Shown one piece after another: positions 52,003-61,234 of a DNA stretch of 64,000 bases (the stretch's first letter is position 1; the number at the start of each line of letters is the position of its first letter). The DNA is from Dryocola clanedunensis_A (lineage in GTDB: Bacteria; Pseudomonadota; Gammaproteobacteria; Enterobacterales; Enterobacteriaceae), in the NCBI GenBank assembly GCA_038405435.1, contig JBBYHZ010000004.1; one strand, written 5' to 3'. The position numbers and the translations under genes are program-made. A model generated the notes under the pieces. The model saw nothing but the letters and a program-made list of their open reading frames with translations. It was not told where the DNA came from and did no database searches.

Positions 52003-52392
52003 CTACATGCCAAGCTTTTCGAAGATCTTGCCCAGCTTCTCTTCAAGGGTTGCGGCGGTAAATGGCTTCACCACGTACCCGCTCGCCCCGGCCTGTGCTG
52101 CCGCGATAATGTTCTCTTTCTTCGCTTCCGCCGTGACCATCAGCACCGGCAGCGCCGCCATCGCGCCATCGGCACGGATGGTTTTCAGCAGCTCCAGCCC
52201 GTCCATGTTCGGCATGTTCCAGTCGGAGATAACGAAACCATAGCCGCCGGACTGCAGTTTATTCAGCGCGTCCACGCCGTCTTCCGCCTCTTCGACGTTG
52301 TTAAACCCCAGCTCTTTAAGCAGGTTACGCACGATGCGACGCATGGTAGAAAAGTCATCCACCACCAGAAACTTAAGCTCTTTGTCTGCCAT
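52003..52392 (-). CDS. cheY: Chemotaxis response regulator CheY
   Basis: 129-residue single-domain receiver that binds FliM when phosphorylated and causes tumbling. The acidic pocket is D12/D13 (LVVDDFSTM), the phosphorylated Asp is D57 in ISDWNMPNMDG, Thr lies in MVTAEAKKE and Lys in YVVKPFTAATL. It is 18 bases after cheB and 9 before cheZ. Confidence 0.98.
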   Translation of the reverse strand: MADKELKFLVVDDFSTMRRIVRNLLKELGFNNVEEAEDGVDALNKLQSGGYGFVISDWNMPNMDGLELLKTIRADGAMAALPVLMVTAEAKKENIIAAAQAGASGYVVKPFTAATLEEKLGKIFEKLGM

Positions 52393-52410
52393 AAAATTCG
52401 GGCTCCATTG

Positions 52411-53460
52411 TTAAATACGTATTGCCTGTCCGGCACTAATTTTCGCCAGCATCTGCTGGCTTATCTGGCTTAAATCGACCACTTCGCTGACGCCACCGCT
52501 GTTGATGGCCTCACGCGGCATGCCGAACACCACACAGCTTGCTTCATTCTGGGCGAGAGTCCACGCCCCGGCCTGGTGCATGGCCAGCATCCCGGCGGCA
52601 CCGTCATTACCCATTCCGGTGAGGATCACCCCCACGGCGTTGCGCCCGGCAAACTTCGCCACCGAATGGAACAGCACGTCCACCGCCGGGCGATGCCGGT
52701 TTACGGGCGGGCCGTCATGTAATTTGATTTGGTAGTTTGCGCCGCTGCGCGACAGCTCCATGTGCTTATCACCGGGCGCAATATAGGCGTGACCGGGCAG
52801 CACGCGCTCGCCGTCTTCTGCTTCTTTCACCGCAATCTGGCACAGTTTGTTCAGCCGCTCCGCAAAGGAACGGGTGAAGCCAGGCGGCATATGCTGGGTA
52901 ATCAGCACCGCCGGGCTTGAGAGCGGCAGCGGCTGCAGCACGTGGCGAATGGCCTCGGTTCCCCCGGTGGACGCCCCAATGGCGATCAGTTTTTCAGAGC
53001 TGAGCAGCGGCCCGGCTTTTAGCTGTGCCGGAGCAGCGGCAGGCGCGCGGGCCGCCAGTTTTGCGCGCGAGGCGGTGCGCACTTTCTCGGCGATCGTCTC
53101 GCTGTAGGCCAGCATCCCTTCACGAATGCCCAGCTGCGGCTTGGTGACAAAATCGATCGCCCCCAGCTCCAGCGCCCGCAGCGTCACCTCCGAGCCTTTG
53201 CCGGTCAGCGACGACACCATCACCACCGGCATCGGCCGCAGGCGCATCAGCTTCTCGAGGAAATCCAGCCCGTCCATGCGCGGCATCTCAACGTCCAGCG
53301 TCAGCACGTCCGGGTTAAATTTTTTGATTAAGTCACGGGCCACCAGCGGGTCCGGCGCGGTGGCCACCATCTCCATGTCGCTGTGGCTGTTAATAATTTC
53401 TGTCATGATCTGGCGCATCAGGGCGGAGTCATCGACGGACAGCACTCTTATTTTTGTCAT
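52411..53460 (-). CDS. cheB: Chemoreceptor methylesterase/deamidase CheB
   Basis: 349 residues: an N-terminal receiver (SVDDSALMRQIM, LTLDVEMPRMDGLDFL) and a C-terminal esterase with catalytic Ser in IGASTGGTEAI, His in ITQHMPPGFT and Asp in GMGNDGAAGM. Removes methyl groups from receptor glutamates during adaptation. It starts inside the last four bases of cheR. Confidence 0.97.
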   Translation of the reverse strand: MTKIRVLSVDDSALMRQIMTEIINSHSDMEMVATAPDPLVARDLIKKFNPDVLTLDVEMPRMDGLDFLEKLMRLRPMPVVMVSSLTGKGSEVTLRALELGAIDFVTKPQLGIREGMLAYSETIAEKVRTASRAKLAARAPAAAPAQLKAGPLLSSEKLIAIGASTGGTEAIRHVLQPLPLSSPAVLITQHMPPGFTRSFAERLNKLCQIAVKEAEDGERVLPGHAYIAPGDKHMELSRSGANYQIKLHDGPPVNRHRPAVDVLFHSVAKFAGRNAVGVILTGMGNDGAAGMLAMHQAGAWTLAQNEASCVVFGMPREAINSGGVSEVVDLSQISQQMLAKISAGQAIRI

Positions 53461-54323
53461 GATCTTTCCTTACTCAGCCCGTACACCGTCTGCCCACGCA
53501 GCCAGAACTCACGACTGAGGTTACTGAAGTTCTCTGAATGCCCGGCGAACAGCAGGCCGCCGGGCTTCAGCAGAGGAACAAAGCGGCTCAGAATCTCCTG
53601 CTGCGTCGTTTTGTCGAAATAGATCATCACATTGCGACAGAATATGGCGTCGAACTGGCCGGGGATCGGCGCCTGCTTGTCCAGCAGGTTGATCGGCGCA
53701 AAGTCGATGTGGCCCGCCAGCTCGCTGCGCACCCGAACCAGGCCTTCGTGCGGCCCGGTGCCGCGCATGAAGTAGCGCTGCATCTGCTGGGGCGAGAGCG
53801 TTTTCAGCTCCTCCTGGCGATAGACGCCGCTCTGCGCTTTTTCCAGCACCTGGGTGTCGATATCGCTGGCAAAGACCTTCCAGCGCCCCGGGGCCAGTCC
53901 CAGCACGTCGGCAAGGGTAATGGCGATGGAGTAAGGCTCCTCGCCGGTTGAGGCCGCCGCGCTCCACACCCGGTATTCGCCGCCGCGCTTGCGGGCGTGG
54001 TCCGCCAGCACCGGGAAGTGGTGCCCTTCGCGGAAGAACGCCGTCAGGTTGGTGGTCAGCGAGTTAATAAACGCCTGCCACTCCGCGCTGTTAGAGTTCG
54101 CCTCGAGCAGGCCGAGGTAGCGCCCGAAATCATCCAGGCCCAGCGTGCGCAGGCGGCGGACCAGACGGTTGTAAACCATGTCCCTTTTGTGGTCCGCCAG
54201 CACAATCCCTGCGCGCTGGTAAATCAGTTGGCATATCCGACGGAAATGGGTGTCGGACAGCGGCAGACGCTGTGTCATCTGTAACATTAATGACGGTTGT
54301 CCATTAGACAGGGGTGATGTCAT
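53457..54323 (-). CDS. cheR: Chemoreceptor methyltransferase CheR
   Basis: SAM-dependent enzyme that methylates receptor glutamates. 288 residues: an N-terminal helical domain (LSDTHFRRICQLIYQRAGIV) and a SAM-binding domain with SAAASTGEEPYSIAITLAD and DAIFCRNVMIYFD. It lies between tap and cheB, overlapping cheB by four bases. Confidence 0.97.
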   Translation of the reverse strand: MTSPLSNGQPSLMLQMTQRLPLSDTHFRRICQLIYQRAGIVLADHKRDMVYNRLVRRLRTLGLDDFGRYLGLLEANSNSAEWQAFINSLTTNLTAFFREGHHFPVLADHARKRGGEYRVWSAAASTGEEPYSIAITLADVLGLAPGRWKVFASDIDTQVLEKAQSGVYRQEELKTLSPQQMQRYFMRGTGPHEGLVRVRSELAGHIDFAPINLLDKQAPIPGQFDAIFCRNVMIYFDKTTQQEILSRFVPLLKPGGLLFAGHSENFSNLSREFWLRGQTVYGLSKERS

Positions 54324-54342
54324 AGCGCCTTCTCAGTCACAA

Positions 54343-55947
54343 TCAGGGGGTGACCAGCACCCCGGAGGTTTCAAATTCCCCGGTTTCGCGTTGGCTATCT
54401 ACGCTAGCCAGTTTAAAGACGCTGACCACGCCAGACAGCTGTTCAGCCTGGTTTGCCAGCGCGTCGGTTGCGCCTGCCGCCTCTTCCACCAGGGCGGCGT
54501 TCTGCTGGGTAACCTGGTCCATCTGGCTGACCGCCAGCGCCACCTGCTCAATGCCGCGGCGCTGTTCGTCCGAAGCGGAGGCGATTTCACCCATAATGTC
54601 GTTCACCTGGGTCACGGAGCGGACGATCTCCGCCATGGTAGACGCCGCGGTATCGACGAGCTTCGAGCCCTGTTCGACACGATTCACCGACTCTTCGATC
54701 AGCACTTTGATCTCTTTGGCGGCCTGCGCGCTGCGCTGGGCCAGGTTGCGAACCTCTCCGGCAACGACGGCAAACCCCCGTCCCTGCTCGCCTGCGCGGG
54801 CGGCTTCTACCGCCGCGTTCAGCGCCAGAATATTGGTCTGGAAGGCGATACCGTCGATAACGCTGGTGATATCGCCAATTTTCTGCGAGCTGCCCGCGAT
54901 GTCGTGCATGGTGCGCGCCACGTTTGCTGCCTGATCGCCGCCCTGCTTCGCGGTGTTGGCCGCGGCGCGGGAAAGCTGTGCGGCCTGGCGCGCATTTTCG
55001 GCGTTCTGCCCGACCGTGGCGGTCAGCTGCTCCATGCTGGCGGCCGTTTGCGCCAGCGACGCGGCCTGCTCTTCGGTCCGCGCGGAGAGATCGTTGTTCC
55101 CTGCCGCAATTTCAGCAATGCCGGTGTGCATCGCGCTGCTTCCCTGCCGCACCTGGCTGACCGTCTCTTTCAGCGCCTGCTGCATGTTTTTCAGGCTCTG
55201 GAAGATCTCAGAAATCTCGTTGCGCCCGAAGACCAGCACCGGGCTTGCTAAATCTCCCGCCGCAATGCGTTCGAAGTGGCTGCGCACGATGGCCAGCGGC
55301 TGCACAATCATCCTGCGTGACCAGAGAATGGAGCCGATCAGCAGCAGAATGGCAATCACCGTCGCGGAGCCGAACAGGACCGCCGAAATATGATAATTCT
55401 TCTGGCTGTCGGCGCTGGCCGCCGCCACGATGTCATTAATACTTTGCTGCCAGGCGTTGAAGTTGGCGTCAAAAATATCCTGCGACTTCTGCACCGGCGC
55501 GCCGAGGAAATCCGACAGCTGGTTGCTTTCAAGCCAGGTCGACTGGTGCTGTAAATCGTCACGATAGGCGCCGTAGCTTTGCTTCGTGGAGGCCAGCATC
55601 TCCTCGCCCTCTTTGCTGGTCGGCGGGATCGCGAGGAACTGGTTAAACAGCATGTCGGCCTGCTTCAGGCTGCCGCGCGCCGTGGCCATCAGACGCTTGA
55701 TGTCTTCCGGCGGGTAGCTCAGGGCGGTCAGCGTTCCGGCACGGCTTAACGCGGTGCTGGCCTGCAGCAGCGCGGCCCGGCTTTGGGTCAGCGTATCCCG
55801 CTGCTGGTTGCTCGCCTCGACCATTTTGAGGTTCTGAAAATCATCGCGAAAAGCCCAGAAGGACAAACCATTACTGCCAATCTGCAGCGCGCCGCAGAGG
55901 ATCAAAATCAGGATCAGACTGGTCGATAAACGGAGACGGTTTAACAT
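54343..55947 (-). CDS. tap: Methyl-accepting chemoreceptor Tap (dipeptides)
   Basis: 534-residue chemoreceptor. TM1 is near the N terminus (LILILILCGALQIGSNGLSFW), followed by a periplasmic sensor, TM2 (about residues 190-212, VLFGSATVIAILLLIGSIL), HAMP and the signalling hairpin (IDGIAFQTNILALNAAVEAA). The N terminus and periplasmic part match E. coli Tap, which detects dipeptides through DppA. Unlike Tar it lacks the C-terminal NWETF tether. ATG 55947 is chosen; TTG precedes it by one codon. Confidence 0.9.
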   Translation of the reverse strand: MLNRLRLSTSLILILILCGALQIGSNGLSFWAFRDDFQNLKMVEASNQQRDTLTQSRAALLQASTALSRAGTLTALSYPPEDIKRLMATARGSLKQADMLFNQFLAIPPTSKEGEEMLASTKQSYGAYRDDLQHQSTWLESNQLSDFLGAPVQKSQDIFDANFNAWQQSINDIVAAASADSQKNYHISAVLFGSATVIAILLLIGSILWSRRMIVQPLAIVRSHFERIAAGDLASPVLVFGRNEISEIFQSLKNMQQALKETVSQVRQGSSAMHTGIAEIAAGNNDLSARTEEQAASLAQTAASMEQLTATVGQNAENARQAAQLSRAAANTAKQGGDQAANVARTMHDIAGSSQKIGDITSVIDGIAFQTNILALNAAVEAARAGEQGRGFAVVAGEVRNLAQRSAQAAKEIKVLIEESVNRVEQGSKLVDTAASTMAEIVRSVTQVNDIMGEIASASDEQRRGIEQVALAVSQMDQVTQQNAALVEEAAGATDALANQAEQLSGVVSVFKLASVDSQRETGEFETSGVLVTP

Positions 55948-56001
55948 CAAAGCTTTCCTCGGCCGGCACGTCTGCCGGCGTAATCAGTTGTCAGTGTGTA
56001 G

Positions 56002-57675
56002 TCAGAAAGTTTCCCAATTATCATCGCCACCGGCGGCTGCCGGTTTACGCAGGCTGAGCGCCGATGCGCTCTGCAACTCACGAGGGGCGGTTACTGCGGC
56101 AGTCCGTTGCGCGCCGCTTCCGCTTTTCAGGCGGAATGCAGCGACAGATTGAGTCAGCAGGCTGGCCTGCTCTTCGAGCGCGGCGGCGGCAGAGGCGGAC
56201 TCTTCTACCAGCGAGGCGTTCTGCTGGGTTACGCGGTCCATTTCCGAAACGGCAAGCGCCACCTGGTCGATGCCGCGGCTCTGCTCGTCGGAGGCGGAAG
56301 CAATCTCCCCCATAATGTCGGTGACGCGGGTGACGGCGCTGACGATATCGCTCATGGTTTCCCCGGCGCTTTCCACCAGCACGGAGCCGGTATCCACGCG
56401 GGATACGGAGTCTTCTATCAGGGATTTGATCTCTTTGGCAGCCTGGGCGCTGCGGCTTGCCAGGTTACGGACTTCCCCTGCGACCACGGCAAAACCACGT
56501 CCCTGCTCTCCGGCCCGCGCGGCTTCTACCGCCGCGTTAAGTGCGAGAATATTGGTCTGGAAGGCGATGCCATCGATCACGCTGGTGATATCAGCAATTT
56601 TCTTTGAGGAACCCGCAATCTCGTGCATGGTCCTGACCACGCCATCAACAACTTTGCCGCCGCGAGAGGCGGTTTCCGACGCGCTTAGCGCCAGCTGCGA
56701 AGCCTGACGGGCGTTCTCGGCGTTCTGCTTCACGGTTGCGGTAAGCTGTTCCATGCTCGCGGCGGTTTCTTCCAGCGACGCGGCCTGCTGTTCGGTACGG
56801 GATGAGAGGTCGTTATTGCCCGCGGCAATTTCCGTGGCGCCGCTGTAAATCGCATCTGATCCGTCGCGCACGCTGCCGACGGTAACGATCAGCTCCTGCT
56901 GCATATGGCTGACGCTGGCGGCCAGCTGGCTGATTTCGTTGCGCCCGTCGCTGTTGATGTTTTCGGTCAGGTTGCCGTTGGCGATTTCGCGGATGTGGCC
57001 GATAACCACGGTAAGGGGTTTAAGCAGGATGCGGCGCATCCCCAGCCACACCAGCACGATAACGGCGGCCAGCGCCAGGGCAAGCCCGGCAATCTGCCAT
57101 TTGGCGAAGCGGTAGTCGGCGGTGCTGGCAACGTAAGACTGCTCGTACATGCGGTCATTCAGGGCAATGTATCGTTTATAAACCTCTTCCAGCGCGTTTT
57201 GCTTACCCTGGGTGGCCTGGGCAAAATAGGCATCGAGGTTGCCGTTTTCCAGGAAACCAATCAGCTCGCCAAGCGCCTGATTATAGTTCTGAAAATCATC
57301 GTCAATGTCTTTGACTACCGCTTCCATCTCCGGGGAAATAGGCGCGATCTGCCTGAACGCCGCATAGTGCTTCTGGGCATCGGCCAGCGACGTTTTGGCG
57401 CCTTTCAGCAGTTCTGTTTTCGCCGCGCTTTGCCCGTTAGCGGCATCCATCATGGCGCGAGCCGAAGAGCGGCTGAGGTTGATGCGGGTTTGCAGCAGCA
57501 GGTTCCAGGTCTGGGTCAGCTCAGACTGCTGAACGCGCAGTTCGCGGGAGACTTTAAAGCTGTCGTTATTCTCTTTCAGAGCGTTAAAAAACATGCCGCC
57601 CGACATAAGCTGCAGCAGCGCGAAGACAATCAGCACCATCATCAGCATGGTGACAACGCGAATACGGTTCAACAT
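56002..57675 (-). CDS. tar: Aspartate chemoreceptor Tar-like
   Basis: 557-residue chemoreceptor with TM1 (MLMMVLIVFALLQLMSGG), a periplasmic four-helix domain, TM2 (about 195-213), HAMP and a signalling domain. The aspartate-binding arginines of E. coli Tar, R64, R69 and R73, are all present in LLLQTRINLSRSSARAMM, and the later Thr is in FAQATQGKQN (T155). It ends in NWETF, the CheR/CheB docking peptide. It heads the tar-tap-cheRBYZ operon and has a sigma-28 promoter upstream. Confidence 0.9.
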   Translation of the reverse strand: MLNRIRVVTMLMMVLIVFALLQLMSGGMFFNALKENNDSFKVSRELRVQQSELTQTWNLLLQTRINLSRSSARAMMDAANGQSAAKTELLKGAKTSLADAQKHYAAFRQIAPISPEMEAVVKDIDDDFQNYNQALGELIGFLENGNLDAYFAQATQGKQNALEEVYKRYIALNDRMYEQSYVASTADYRFAKWQIAGLALALAAVIVLVWLGMRRILLKPLTVVIGHIREIANGNLTENINSDGRNEISQLAASVSHMQQELIVTVGSVRDGSDAIYSGATEIAAGNNDLSSRTEQQAASLEETAASMEQLTATVKQNAENARQASQLALSASETASRGGKVVDGVVRTMHEIAGSSKKIADITSVIDGIAFQTNILALNAAVEAARAGEQGRGFAVVAGEVRNLASRSAQAAKEIKSLIEDSVSRVDTGSVLVESAGETMSDIVSAVTRVTDIMGEIASASDEQSRGIDQVALAVSEMDRVTQQNASLVEESASAAAALEEQASLLTQSVAAFRLKSGSGAQRTAAVTAPRELQSASALSLRKPAAAGGDDNWETF

Positions 57676-57706
57676 ATAACACCCTATGAATAACTTGATA
57701 TCGGTG

Positions 57707-57735
57707 TTATCGGCATGGGGTGGCGGAACTTTACG
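57707..57735 (-). promoter_or_regulatory. Flagellar sigma-28 (FliA) promoter of tar
   Basis: On the minus strand TAAAGTT is followed, 12 bases later, by GCCGATAA, a near-perfect class 3 flagellar promoter, about 32 bases upstream of the tar start. Confidence 0.9.
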
Positions 57736-57824
57736 TGAAATTAGCGTCAGGTGAGGCCCGCCAGCAGATAGCTGAATTCATGCCACCCGCACTGGCCATG
57801 CCACGCCAGATGAAGACTCAGTAA

Positions 57825-58841
57825 TCAGAATGCAATATCCACCACCAGCGTATCCGTATAGGTCCCGGCAGGCGGCGTGGTCTGGGCTGTCAGCACTTTG
57901 GCGACGTAGTTGTAGCTGCGCAGCAGGCCGTCGGTGCTGACCGACGACGACACGCCGCTTGCCCAGCGCTCGGCGCCCAGGCTGCCCCAGCGGTCGGTGC
58001 CGTTGGATTTATAAACCTCATAGTTCATGAAGCTGCTGCCGCTCGCCATGCGTCTTACCGTGCCGCTGGGATGGATGCCGTTATCCAGCCCCACGGTATA
58101 GGTGCTGCCCTTGGTGCAGGTGATGCCGACGGTCTGGGAGACGCTTTTGAAGTTCTGCACCAGCGGCGCGCTGTCAAAGTTTACCGTCGGGGCGGAGATA
58201 GCGGTGCAGTCGTTGGTGACGGTCAGGGAGAGCGTGGTGGTCGGGGAGCCATTCCCCGACTGGTAGGCCAGGCAGACCGCCACCCCGAGGCTGCATATAT
58301 TCCAGTCGACGCGAAAGTTAAGCACCACCCGATAGGGCCCGGCGCTGACGTTCTGCCCGGCTACCGTCCTGAAGTAGAGCGGCAGGTCGTAGCGCTTGCT
58401 GCTCAACAGGCCAAGCAGGGTCGCGCCGCTCCAGGTGTAAGTGCCGCCCACCTGCACCTCGCTGTTGTTGGCGCAGGCCGCCTGCCCACAAATAATCACG
58501 GGCACGTTATCGGTATTGGCCGGAACATCCGTTCTGCGCAGCGAGCCGCGCGTTCCGGTCGCCGCCGGGGTAGCGCTGACGTAGGTCAGCGTGACGCTGT
58601 CCGAGGTGAGCAGGTTCAGCACCGTATCGCAGCTCAGCGACAGCGTTGCCGAGGTGGACTGCACGGTGGTGTTAACCACAAACGAACTCTGCGTGCCGAA
58701 CGATCCCGTATTCGACCCGCTTAAGGTGCAGGCCGCCCGCACCGGCGCTGCCAGGAACAGCAGCAGCAGCCCCAAAAGCAGGCAGATTTTTGTAGGGCGG
58801 CTAAGCGCAGCGCCATCCGCCAGCATGCCGCGGGCCGTCAC
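57825..58841 (-). CDS. Spore coat U-domain tip adhesin (CsuE-like)
   Basis: 338 residues with two SCPU domains, the usual form of the tip adhesin of archaic (Csu-type) pili. Domain 1 is about residues 37-185 (CTLSGSNTGSFGTQ, with several Cys), and domain 2 ends PAGTYTDTLVVDIAF. The signal peptide contains KICLLLGLLLLFLAAPVRA. The start is GTG 58841 (overlapping the usher stop as GTGA) or ATG 58826. Its first codons run through a REP-like palindrome at 58791-58821. It is the last gene of the operon. Confidence 0.83.
   Translation of the reverse strand: MTARGMLADGAALSRPTKICLLLGLLLLFLAAPVRAACTLSGSNTGSFGTQSSFVVNTTVQSTSATLSLSCDTVLNLLTSDSVTLTYVSATPAATGTRGSLRRTDVPANTDNVPVIICGQAACANNSEVQVGGTYTWSGATLLGLLSSKRYDLPLYFRTVAGQNVSAGPYRVVLNFRVDWNICSLGVAVCLAYQSGNGSPTTTLSLTVTNDCTAISAPTVNFDSAPLVQNFKSVSQTVGITCTKGSTYTVGLDNGIHPSGTVRRMASGSSFMNYEVYKSNGTDRWGSLGAERWASGVSSSVSTDGLLRSYNYVAKVLTAQTTPPAGTYTDTLVVDIAF
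58791..58821. repeat. REP-like palindrome inside the tip-adhesin signal peptide
   Basis: GTAGGGCGGCTAAGCGCAGC (58792-58811) runs on as GCCATCCGCC, matching the REP units elsewhere in the window, but here it is translated as the N-region of the signal peptide (LADGAALSRPTK). The usual TTATCC is TTAGCC. Confidence 0.65.
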
Positions 58842-61234
58842 GGTGCCTCCCGGCGGCAGGTCAGCGGCCCGTAGGTATTGAGCTTGTGATCGGTTTTCTG
58901 CGCCAGGGTAAGCGTGACGGTACAGCGCCTGCCGTCCGGCGTGGTGATGGTCAGCGGGTTGACGTCATGGAGATCTTCAAGGTAAGCGATGCCGTCATAT
59001 CCCACCGGTACGGGCGGCTGCAGCCTGCGGTAGACCTGGCTCGATACCGGCAGCGGCCTCCCTGCTTCGTCGTGCAGCACCACGCTTGCCACCCGCTGCT
59101 GCTCCATCGGGAAATCGAGCAGGTATCCCGAGTGGCGACGCAGGGCAATACGCTGTTCGGTATGTTTCAGCGCGGTATCCGCAGGCAGGTTCAGCGTGTT
59201 AATGCTGTAGCTGGCGGGGTAGTAAGAGGAGACGCCGCTGATCAGCAGATAGCCGTCGTCGTCGGTGGTGCCCATCGGCTGGTTTTCATAATTCACCGTC
59301 ACGTCACGATGGCCGTCGGTGCTCACCACCACAAACGCATCGTTAACCCGGTTAGCGGCGAACAGCGTGTTGTCCATCATCACCAGCGAGCCGGTCATTT
59401 CGCCCCACTGGGTATAGCCGTTGCGCTGGCCGTATGCGCCGCCCTGGAGTTCAACCTTATTGTTGCGCCAGCCAAGCGTAGCCTGCTGGTAGTCGTCGGT
59501 CTGGCTCTGGTGGGCATAGGCCATATTCCAGCTGAAGCCGCCGTCGCTCGGCATGGCGTGGCTGTAGTTCACCCGCTGGGTATTGCCCGCATCCGGCGTG
59601 TTTTCCACGCTGAACGCCACGTTGTCCTGGGTGCCGAACGGTACCTGCAACGAAAGCGCCATCGTCCAGCCGCTGGTCGCCGGATCGTGGCTGGCGGCGA
59701 GATAAAAGCTGCTGTTGCCCCACAGGTTTTTGCTCCACGACAGGTTGAGCAGCTGGGTTTTCTCATCGTCGAAGCTGCGCACGTCGATCCACGCCGCGCC
59801 AACGTTGCCGTAATCGCCCATGTTAAACGACAGCGAATACTGGTCGGTGCTGCGGCTCAGGCTGGCAATGGGCTGATGGTCGTCGTCGTAAAGATCGGGC
59901 GAGTCGTACAGCGCGAGGTTGCCGAAGGTGCGGTCGCGGTGGCTGTGCTGGGTGCCGATGTTAAACCAGTCGGTATTGTACTGATAACCCCAGTTTATCT
60001 GCTGGCCCCCTTTGCCGCGCATTTCGCTGCGGGAGTAAGCGCCGTTGACCACGCCGAAGCTGCCGAGCTTAACCAGCGTCCCCAGCCCGCCCAGCGCCAG
60101 AGATTCTGCCCCTTCCGCGTGGCTTTCCATCGTCCAGTAATCGCTGATGCCGTAGCGGTAAGAGCCGCTGGCCACCGCCGGGCCGTAAGAGAAGTTTTCC
60201 AGCCCGTAATCCCTGCGCAGGCTGCCGAGCGTGATGGCTCCGTCGCTGAGGCCGGGCTTCAGCAGCTCGCTGGCAACGTAGAACGGCAGCGTTGTGAAAA
60301 CCTGACGGCCCAGCGCATCCGTCGTGACCAGTACCGCATCCCCCGAGCCGTTGACGTACGGCAGGTTGGTCAGGGTGAACGGGCCGGGCTGCAGGTCGGT
60401 GCTGCCGGTCCGGTAGCCGTTGATGAAGACGTCGACGGTGGAAGGCACGGCCGCCTCGCCGGAGAAGGCCGGGAGGGGATAGGTGATTAAGTCAGGGCGC
60501 AGGGTGAAGTCGCGCCCGAAAGAGACGCCGCCCATGCGCACGCTGCTGCTCCAGCTCAGGGCATCGCTGACCACGTCCCCCGCCGACCAGCTTAAAACAT
60601 CGTCTTCGTCGGTGCCGGTCAGCGTGGTGTCATAGCGCCGGTAGCCGTCATTTTCACTGTCGTAGCCGGAGAATTGCTGGCGGAACGTGCCGGTGCTGGA
60701 AAGGCTGTAGCTGCCGCTGAAAATCCGCAGCTCGTGCCAGGCCGTGGCCTGGGAGCCGCCGTTTTGCGTGTTGCTGGCGTAGACGTCGTAGTTAAGCAGC
60801 GCGCCGGTTCCGCTCAGGGCTTTTACGCGCGAGTCGCGCTTGCCGAGCACCAGCGCCTGTTCGGGCAGCCAGGCGTTCGGTACCGTCAGCAGCAGCCGCT
60901 GGCCCGCGCTGTCGTAGCTGGATCTGACGGCGGCCAGCGAAGAGACGTTGACCTCCCCGACGGGGAGCTTGTCCGCCGGTAATCCGGCACGCTGCAGGTC
61001 GGCGCTGGCCACAAAGTACTGCCCGCTACTCTCGGTGACGGGCACCACCTGGCCGCTGTCCCACTGGTTAAACACCAGCGACAGATGATAGACCGTTGCG
61101 GCGTCTGACTCCTGTGCCCGCGGCGGCGGCGGTAGCACATCATCCCCGTCGTCGGCGCTGGCGCCGGGGGACAGGGAGGAGAGTAAGATCGCCATCGGCA
61201 GCAACCGGGTTAGTTGACCGGCGCGGATTGCCAT
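58838..61234 (-). CDS. Csu-type outer membrane usher (CsuD-like)
   Basis: 798-residue usher of the archaic chaperone-usher group. A signal peptide ends at about PGASADDGDD. An N-terminal chaperone-binding domain (VYHLSLVFNQWDSGQVVPV), the barrel (LRPDLITYPLPAFSGEAAVP, VDVFINGYRTGSTDLQPGPF) and a C-terminal plug-side domain (HRDVTVNYENQPMGTTDDDG) are visible. The start overlaps the chaperone gene by 25 bases and the end overlaps the tip adhesin by four, so the three are coupled. Confidence 0.9.
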   Translation of the reverse strand: MAIRAGQLTRLLPMAILLSSLSPGASADDGDDVLPPPPRAQESDAATVYHLSLVFNQWDSGQVVPVTESSGQYFVASADLQRAGLPADKLPVGEVNVSSLAAVRSSYDSAGQRLLLTVPNAWLPEQALVLGKRDSRVKALSGTGALLNYDVYASNTQNGGSQATAWHELRIFSGSYSLSSTGTFRQQFSGYDSENDGYRRYDTTLTGTDEDDVLSWSAGDVVSDALSWSSSVRMGGVSFGRDFTLRPDLITYPLPAFSGEAAVPSTVDVFINGYRTGSTDLQPGPFTLTNLPYVNGSGDAVLVTTDALGRQVFTTLPFYVASELLKPGLSDGAITLGSLRRDYGLENFSYGPAVASGSYRYGISDYWTMESHAEGAESLALGGLGTLVKLGSFGVVNGAYSRSEMRGKGGQQINWGYQYNTDWFNIGTQHSHRDRTFGNLALYDSPDLYDDDHQPIASLSRSTDQYSLSFNMGDYGNVGAAWIDVRSFDDEKTQLLNLSWSKNLWGNSSFYLAASHDPATSGWTMALSLQVPFGTQDNVAFSVENTPDAGNTQRVNYSHAMPSDGGFSWNMAYAHQSQTDDYQQATLGWRNNKVELQGGAYGQRNGYTQWGEMTGSLVMMDNTLFAANRVNDAFVVVSTDGHRDVTVNYENQPMGTTDDDGYLLISGVSSYYPASYSINTLNLPADTALKHTEQRIALRRHSGYLLDFPMEQQRVASVVLHDEAGRPLPVSSQVYRRLQPPVPVGYDGIAYLEDLHDVNPLTITTPDGRRCTVTLTLAQKTDHKLNTYGPLTCRREAP

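Noticed and set aside
54343..57675. Tandem duplication of one chemoreceptor
   Set aside because: The two receptors share only the conserved signalling domain; their sensor domains match Tap and Tar separately, the normal E. coli order.
58886..60490. 534-codon plus-strand frame opposite the Csu-type usher
   Set aside because: It is a GC-driven shadow of the usher coding strand, with no start signal or motif.
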